DNA of 64,000 bases from assembly GCF_916700565.1 (NCBI RefSeq), contig NZ_CAKAKO010000003.1:434001-498000 (forward strand), written 5' to 3'. Under the pieces are notes generated by a model, which saw nothing but the letters and a program-made list of their open reading frames with translations, ran no database searches and was not told the DNA's origin. Source of the DNA: Xenophilus sp. Marseille-Q4582 (GTDB lineage: Bacteria; Pseudomonadota; Gammaproteobacteria; Burkholderiales; Burkholderiaceae_C). Both the position numbers and the translations under genes were made by a program. Shown piece by piece: positions 59,396-64,000 of the stretch (positions are counted from its first letter, which is position 1; each line of letters starts with the position of its first letter).

Positions 59396-60681
59396 GCACC
59401 GCCGGGCCGCCCCAAGGTGCTCGCGCCGCAGCCGAAGGCGAAGGTACTCCAGTGCGCGATGACGCGAGCGAAGGCGCAGTGCTGCGCCTGCATACCGAGC
59501 TGGCGGACCTGGACGCCGCCGCCTGGGACGCGCTGCTCGCGCAGCAGTCGCTGCCCACGCCTTTCATGCGCCACGCCTACCTGGCCGCGCTGCAGGCCAG
59601 CGGCAGCGCCACGCCCGACACCGGCTGGGCCGCGGCCTTCGCCACGCTGCATGAGGACGGCTTGCTCACGGCCGCCTGCCCGCTCTACGTCAAGAACCAC
59701 TCCTACGGCGAATACGTGTTCGACTGGGCCTGGGCCAACGCCTATGAACAGCATGGACTGAGTTACTACCCCAAGGCGGTGGTGGCCGTGCCCTTCACGC
59801 CCGTGCCGGGCTCGCGCCTGCTGGCGCGCGACGCCGCCAGCCGCGCGCGGCTGGCGCAGGGCTTGCTGCAGTGGTGCGGGCAGATGGCGCTGTCGTCGCT
59901 GCATGTGCTGTTCGGCAGCGACGAGGACATGGCCGCCTGCGAGCAGGCGGGCCTGATGCGCCGACAAACGGTTCAGTTCCACTGGAACAACGAGGCGCCG
60001 CCAGGCGCCGACACGTTCGGCGCCTGGCCCGACTTCGAGGCCTTCCTGGCCAGCCTGTCGCAGGAAAAGCGCAAGAAGATCCGCCAGGAACGCCGCAAGG
60101 TGGCCGAGGCCGGCGTGCGCTTTCGCTGGGCGCGCGGCGCCGGCATCGCGCCGGCGGACTGGGACTTCTTCTACCGCTGCTACGCCCGCACCTACCGCGA
60201 GCACGGCAACCCGCCCTACCTCTCGCGCGAGTTCTTCCGCCTGCAGGCGCAGCAGCAGCCCGAGTCGTGGCTGCTTTTCATCGCCGAGCGCGGCGGCCGG
60301 CCCATCGCCAGCAGCCTGATTGCGCTGGGCGCCGACGCGGACGGCACTCCGGTGGCCTACGGCCGCTACTGGGGCGCGCTGGAACGCGTGGACTGCCTGC
60401 ATTTCGAGGCGTGCTACTACCAGCCGCTCGCCTGGTGCCTCGCCCATGGCTTCCGGCGCTTCGAAGGCGGCGCGCAGGGCGAGCACAAGATGGCCCGCGC
60501 GCTGATGCCCGTGGCCACGCACAGCGCCCACTGGCTCGCGCACCCCGGCTTCGCCGATGCGGTGGAGCGCTTTCTGCAGCGCGAAGGCGCGGGCATCGCG
60601 CACTACATGGACGACCTCGCGGCGCGCAACCCCTTCCGCCACCGCCCGCCGGGCCCGGCCGACGACGGGTCAGTCCGCTGA
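59392..60681 (+). CDS. FemAB-like GNAT family N-acetyltransferase (DUF482)
   Basis: A 429-residue protein of the DUF482 group: PFMRHAYLAALQASGSATPDTGW, PLYVKNHSYGEYVFDWAWANAYEQHGLSYYPKAV, FLASLSQEKRKKIRQERRKV and FEGGAQGEHKMARALMPV. The fold belongs to GNAT/FemAB acyltransferases; the substrate is unknown. It overlaps the EamA gene by four bases (ATGA), suggesting coupled function. Its end overlaps the convergent LysR gene by 12 bases. Confidence 0.9.
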   Translation: MSTAGPPQGARAAAEGEGTPVRDDASEGAVLRLHTELADLDAAAWDALLAQQSLPTPFMRHAYLAALQASGSATPDTGWAAAFATLHEDGLLTAACPLYVKNHSYGEYVFDWAWANAYEQHGLSYYPKAVVAVPFTPVPGSRLLARDAASRARLAQGLLQWCGQMALSSLHVLFGSDEDMAACEQAGLMRRQTVQFHWNNEAPPGADTFGAWPDFEAFLASLSQEKRKKIRQERRKVAEAGVRFRWARGAGIAPADWDFFYRCYARTYREHGNPPYLSREFFRLQAQQQPESWLLFIAERGGRPIASSLIALGADADGTPVAYGRYWGALERVDCLHFEACYYQPLAWCLAHGFRRFEGGAQGEHKMARALMPVATHSAHWLAHPGFADAVERFLQREGAGIAHYMDDLAARNPFRHRPPGPADDGSVR

Positions 60682-61623
60682 GCCCGGCGCCGAACGCCTC
60701 GCCCGCCCCAGCCGGCGCCGTGCGGCGCCCGCGATGGCCCGCACCAGGTGCGCCACGAAGGCCTGCGCCAGCGGCGGCAGCGTGCGGCCGTCCAGCGCCA
60801 GCACCTGCAGCCGGCGCTGCTGCAGCACCGCGTCGGCAAAAGGCCGCGCCACTACCTCGCCGCCTTCGATCAGGTGCAGCACCGTGAGGTGCCCCGACAG
60901 CAGCAGGCCCGGCGTACGCAGCAGCGGCAACAGCACCCCCGAGAAGTTGCTGACGAAATGCGGCTGGTACTGCACGCCCTGCGCGCTGCAGGCCAGGTCG
61001 AAGAGCTGCCGCGTGGTCACGCCGCGCCCGCCCAGCGACAGCGGATAGCGCGCCACCTCAGCCACCTGCACCACGCGCTGGCGGGCCAGCGGATGGTCGG
61101 GCTGCATCACGGCATAGACCGGCGCCTGCGCATCGTGCAGCACGCGCAGGCCGGGCTCGGGCGCCACGGTGTACTTGAGCGCGAGGTCGGCCTCGCCGCG
61201 CATCAGCAGTTGGCTCACCTGCTCGGGCGAATCCACCTGCAGTTCGATGCGGCTGCCGGCGTGGGCGTCCTGGAAGCTGCGCATCAGCGCCGGCATGAAA
61301 TGGGTGGCGAAGCCCTCGGTGCAGGCCATGCGCACGCGGCCCGCCTGCTGCGCGCCCAGTGCGCGCACCTGCTCGATGACCTGCTCGGCATCGAGCACGG
61401 CCGTGCCCAGGTGCCCGGCCAGCCGCTGCCCGGCCGCCGTGAGCGCCATGCCGCGAGCCTGCCGCTCGAACAGCGGCGTGCCCAGCGATTCCTCCAGCCG
61501 CGTGATCTGCCGGCTGATCGCCGACGGCGCCACATACAGGCGCGCAGCCGCCTGGCTCACGGAGCCGCTGCGCGCCACCTCCAGGAAATGGCGCAGGGGA
61601 ATGCTCAGGAGCGGAATGGCCAT
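60670..61623 (-). CDS. LysR-family transcriptional regulator
   Basis: A 317-residue LysR-type regulator. Helix-turn-helix at residues ~16-40 (GSVSQAAARLYVAPSAISRQITRLEESLG), then an effector domain. Divergent from the M20 peptidase and downstream Bug receptor genes, which it probably controls. The C-terminal ~25 residues (ARRRLGRARRSAPG) are Arg-rich. A palindrome lies 12 bases upstream of its start. Confidence 0.9.
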   Translation of the reverse strand: MAIPLLSIPLRHFLEVARSGSVSQAAARLYVAPSAISRQITRLEESLGTPLFERQARGMALTAAGQRLAGHLGTAVLDAEQVIEQVRALGAQQAGRVRMACTEGFATHFMPALMRSFQDAHAGSRIELQVDSPEQVSQLLMRGEADLALKYTVAPEPGLRVLHDAQAPVYAVMQPDHPLARQRVVQVAEVARYPLSLGGRGVTTRQLFDLACSAQGVQYQPHFVSNFSGVLLPLLRTPGLLLSGHLTVLHLIEGGEVVARPFADAVLQQRRLQVLALDGRTLPPLAQAFVAHLVRAIAGAARRRLGRARRSAPGSAD

Positions 61624-61635
61624 GTGCAGCGACTT

Positions 61636-61650
61636 TTGCCTTCAAGGCAA
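61636..61650. promoter_or_regulatory. candidate LysR-type operator
   Basis: Perfect inverted repeat TTGCCTT-C-AAGGCAA in the 113-base gap between the divergent LysR and M20 genes. It has the T-N11-A form of LysR-type boxes and lies where autoregulation is expected. Confidence 0.55.
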
Positions 61651-61736
61651 TGGTAGCTTGCCAATTCGGTACTGGAAGCAATGCTCATCTGGCCTTTTAC
61701 TTGCGAGCCTGCCGACGACCAGACACGACCTCGCCC

Positions 61737-63158
61737 ATGAGCCGATCCCACGCCCTTGAAAACGCCACCGCCTACTTCGACGACGGCCGCTTCTTCACCG
61801 ACCTGCAACGCCGCGTGGCCCTGCGCACCGAAAGCGACACCGGCGGTGTGCCGCCCGCGCTCGCGGCCTACCTGAGCGACGAGCTGATGCCGCGCCTGGC
61901 GGCCCAAGGCTTCGATTGCCGCATCGTGCCCAACCCCGATCCGCGCGGCGGCCCCTTCCTGATCGCGCGCCGCGAGGAGGACCCGGCCCTGCCTACCGTG
62001 CTGAGCTACGGCCATGGCGACGTCGTGAGCGGCCAGGAAGGCCAGTGGCGCGAGGGCTTGGACCCGTGGCAGTTGCGCGCGGAAGGCGACCGCCTGTACG
62101 GCCGCGGCACGGCCGACAACAAGGGCCAGCACACCATCGCCCTGGGTGCGCTGGAGGCGGTGCTGGCCGCGCGCGGCGGCCGGCTGGGCTACAACCTCTG
62201 CTGGCTCATCGAGACCGGCGAGGAAGCCGCCTCGCCCGGCCTGGCCGCCGTCTGCGCGCAGGAGCGCGAGGCCCTGCGCGCCGACCTGTTCATCGCCAGC
62301 GACGGCCCGCGCGTGCAGGCCGGCCGGCCCACGCTGTTCCTGGGTTCGCGCGGCGCCGTCAACTTCACCCTGACACTGAACAGCCGCCCGCGCGGCTACC
62401 ACTCGGGCAACTGGGGCGGCGTGCTGGTCAACCCGGCCACACGACTCGCGCATGCGCTGGGCACGCTGGTCGACGCGCGCGGCCGCATCCGGGTCGAAGA
62501 CCTGCGGCCGCCGGCATTGGACGAGCCGCTGCGCGCCGCGCTGCGCACCCTGCAAATCGGCGGCGGCCCGGACGACCCGGCCCTGGACGACGGCTGGGGC
62601 GAGCCCGGCCTGACGGCGGCCGAACGCCTGGTCGGCTGGAACACGCTGGAAGTGCTGGCCCTGGGCGCCGGCAACCCGCAACGCCCCGTGGGCGCCATTC
62701 CGCCGCAGGCCGTGGCGCATTGCCAGCTGCGCTTCGTGGTCGGCACACCCTGGCAGCAGCTCAAGGAAATCGTTCGCGCGCATCTGGACGAATGCGGCTT
62801 CGAGGACATCGAGGTGGCCGTGACGCTCACAGGCGCTGCCACGCGCCTGCCGCTGGACAACCCGTGGGTGAGCTGGGCGCTCCAGTCCATCGCGCGCAGC
62901 TGCGGCCAGCGCGCCGACCTGCTGCCCAACCTGGCGGGCTCGCTGCCCAACGAGATCTTCGCCGGCCTGCTGGGCCTGCCCACCTTGTGGGTGCCGCATT
63001 CCTACCCGGCCTGCGCGCAGCACGCACCCAACGAGCACCTGCTGGCCTCCGTCGCGCGCGAAGGCCTGCAGATCATGGCCGGCCTGTACTGGGACCTCGG
63101 CGAGCCCGGCCAGGCCCCCTGGCAGGCCGGCGCGCTGAAGGCCGGCGCACCGGCCTGA
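61737..63158 (+). CDS. M20-family metallopeptidase
   Basis: A 473-residue amidohydrolase/peptidase of family M20. Metal and catalytic motifs: SYGHGDVV (His and Asp), GRGTADNKGQ (Asp), ETGEEAASPG (catalytic and metal Glu) and a late HAPNEH. Probably hydrolyses an amide, dipeptide or acyl-amino acid. The next gene encodes a Bug-type solute receptor, so uptake and hydrolysis may be paired under the divergent LysR regulator. ATG 61737. Confidence 0.92.
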   Translation: MSRSHALENATAYFDDGRFFTDLQRRVALRTESDTGGVPPALAAYLSDELMPRLAAQGFDCRIVPNPDPRGGPFLIARREEDPALPTVLSYGHGDVVSGQEGQWREGLDPWQLRAEGDRLYGRGTADNKGQHTIALGALEAVLAARGGRLGYNLCWLIETGEEAASPGLAAVCAQEREALRADLFIASDGPRVQAGRPTLFLGSRGAVNFTLTLNSRPRGYHSGNWGGVLVNPATRLAHALGTLVDARGRIRVEDLRPPALDEPLRAALRTLQIGGGPDDPALDDGWGEPGLTAAERLVGWNTLEVLALGAGNPQRPVGAIPPQAVAHCQLRFVVGTPWQQLKEIVRAHLDECGFEDIEVAVTLTGAATRLPLDNPWVSWALQSIARSCGQRADLLPNLAGSLPNEIFAGLLGLPTLWVPHSYPACAQHAPNEHLLASVAREGLQIMAGLYWDLGEPGQAPWQAGALKAGAPA

Positions 63159-63215
63159 GCTCATGCACCCGCCCGCCGCTCCTCATCCCCACCCTTTCGC
63201 TTTCCAAGGAACCCC

Positions 63216-64000
63216 ATGAAGACCCCCGCTCGCACGCGCCGCCGCGCGCTCTGCCTCGCACTGGCCCTGTCGGCCGCCGGCCTCGCGCCCGTCAGCGCGC
63301 TGCACGCCCAGGAGCCCTGGCCCGCCAAGCCGATCAAGCTGGTCGTGCCCTTCCCGCCCGGCGGCGGCACCGACCTGGTGGCCCGCGCCCTGGGCCAGAA
63401 GCTGTCGGAGCGGCTCAAGCAGGCGATCGTGATCGACAACAAGCCGGGCGCCGCCACCCTCATCGGCACCGACGCCGTGGCCAAGGCCCCGGCCGACGGC
63501 TACACGCTGCTGCTCTCGGGCTCCACCAGCTACACCGTCAACCCGGCGCTGCGCGCCAAGCTGCCCTACGACCCGGTCAAGGACCTGGCGCCCATCGCCG
63601 TGGTGGCACGCACGCCCCTGGTGCTCGTCGTGAAGGGCGACGCCCCGTATGCGAGCGTCGATGCCCTGGTGGCCGCCGCCAAGGCCAGGCCGCAATCCAT
63701 CCGCTATGCCAGCTTCGGCAGCGGTTCGGGCCCGCACCTGGCCGGCGAGCTGTTCGCGCTGGCCGCGGGCGTCAAGCTGCAGGAAGTGCCCTACCGCGGC
63801 AGCGCCCAGGCCACGATGGCCGTGATTTCGGGCGAGATCGAGATGGGCATCGACACCGTGGCCGCCGCGGCGCCGCACATCCAGGCCGGCAAGCTGCGCG
63901 CACTGGGCATCGTGGGTCCCAGCCGCTCCAGCCTGCTGCCCGAGGTGAAGACGATGGCCGAGCTGAAGCTGCCCGACGCCACCTTCGACGCGTGGTACGG
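63216..64000 (+). CDS. Bug/TctC-family periplasmic receptor (partial)
   Basis: First 261 residues of a tripartite tricarboxylate-type binding protein; the gene runs off the window. Signal peptide (LCLALALSAAGLAPVSALHAQ), then WPAKPIKLVVPFPPGGGTDLVARALGQ, VIDNKPGAATLIGTDAVAKAPADGYTLL and FGSGSGPHLAGELF, all typical of the Bug family expanded in Burkholderiales. ATG 63216 follows AAGGA. Located 57 bases after the M20 peptidase gene. Ligand unknown. Confidence 0.93.
   Translation, partial: MKTPARTRRRALCLALALSAAGLAPVSALHAQEPWPAKPIKLVVPFPPGGGTDLVARALGQKLSERLKQAIVIDNKPGAATLIGTDAVAKAPADGYTLLLSGSTSYTVNPALRAKLPYDPVKDLAPIAVVARTPLVLVVKGDAPYASVDALVAAAKARPQSIRYASFGSGSGPHLAGELFALAAGVKLQEVPYRGSAQATMAVISGEIEMGIDTVAAAAPHIQAGKLRALGIVGPSRSSLLPEVKTMAELKLPDATFDAWY

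Overview
The window is GC-rich and typical of a beta-proteobacterium of the order Burkholderiales, probably family Comamonadaceae. The signs are the porin type, the Bug/TctC binding protein, the PA0069-like radical SAM gene, the aat/bpt pair and the general gene style. Most of it is ordinary chromosome. Three insertion sequences from three different families interrupt it. No rRNA, tRNA or CRISPR array was seen.

Left part (1-23 kb). After a gene-free, repeat-rich first 590 bases come cls, mfd and serB. A stand-alone TrpB2-type enzyme faces an AraC-type regulator. A tandem glycine riboswitch precedes gcvT-gcvH-gcvP. Next is the divergent metE/metR pair. A minus-strand propionate operon follows (thioesterase-prpC-prpD-prpB-like), facing an actinobacterial-style PrpR/RamB (ScfR) regulator, with TGCGAAT repeats between them.

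Middle (23-33 kb). A decayed metallo-beta-lactamase-fold gene lies beside a complete 845-bp IS5-family element with perfect 19-bp ends. Then comes an iron-type operon behind a Fur-like box: TonB receptor, EF-hand lipoprotein, DUF2271 protein, YncE-like propeller, PepSY membrane protein, ApbE and a CysJ-like flavoreductase. The DUF2271 protein carries the ApbE flavinylation motif DGISGAT. The operon therefore reads as an NAD(P)H-to-periplasm electron path serving metal or heme uptake.

33-48 kb. DUF3014 gene, aroQ, the formaldehyde operon frmR-frmA-fghA with a palindromic operator, a DUF72 protein, a TfoX-like protein, a porin, gntK, an RNase D-like exonuclease and a PA0069/Rv2578c-type radical SAM gene. 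An IS1595-family element sits exactly in a sequence that, once the element is removed, is a near-consensus LexA box (CTGTATATTCATACAG) just upstream of that radical SAM gene. Further right, a 2.4-kb ISL3-family transposon splits aat. It carries two phage-like passenger genes, a micro-ORF and a transposase with a cysteine-rich, HNH-like tail.

Right part (48-64 kb). bpt, an IclR regulator, pbpG, a small unknown membrane protein, and two different 2-isopropylmalate synthases (leuA and a type-2 leuA). The second has a leader peptide with CTG and paired CTA leucine codons followed by a terminator, a textbook attenuator. Then pssA, overlapping nadE-glnB, an EamA transporter overlapping a FemAB/GNAT protein, a LysR regulator facing an M20 peptidase, and a Bug/TctC receptor cut by the window end.
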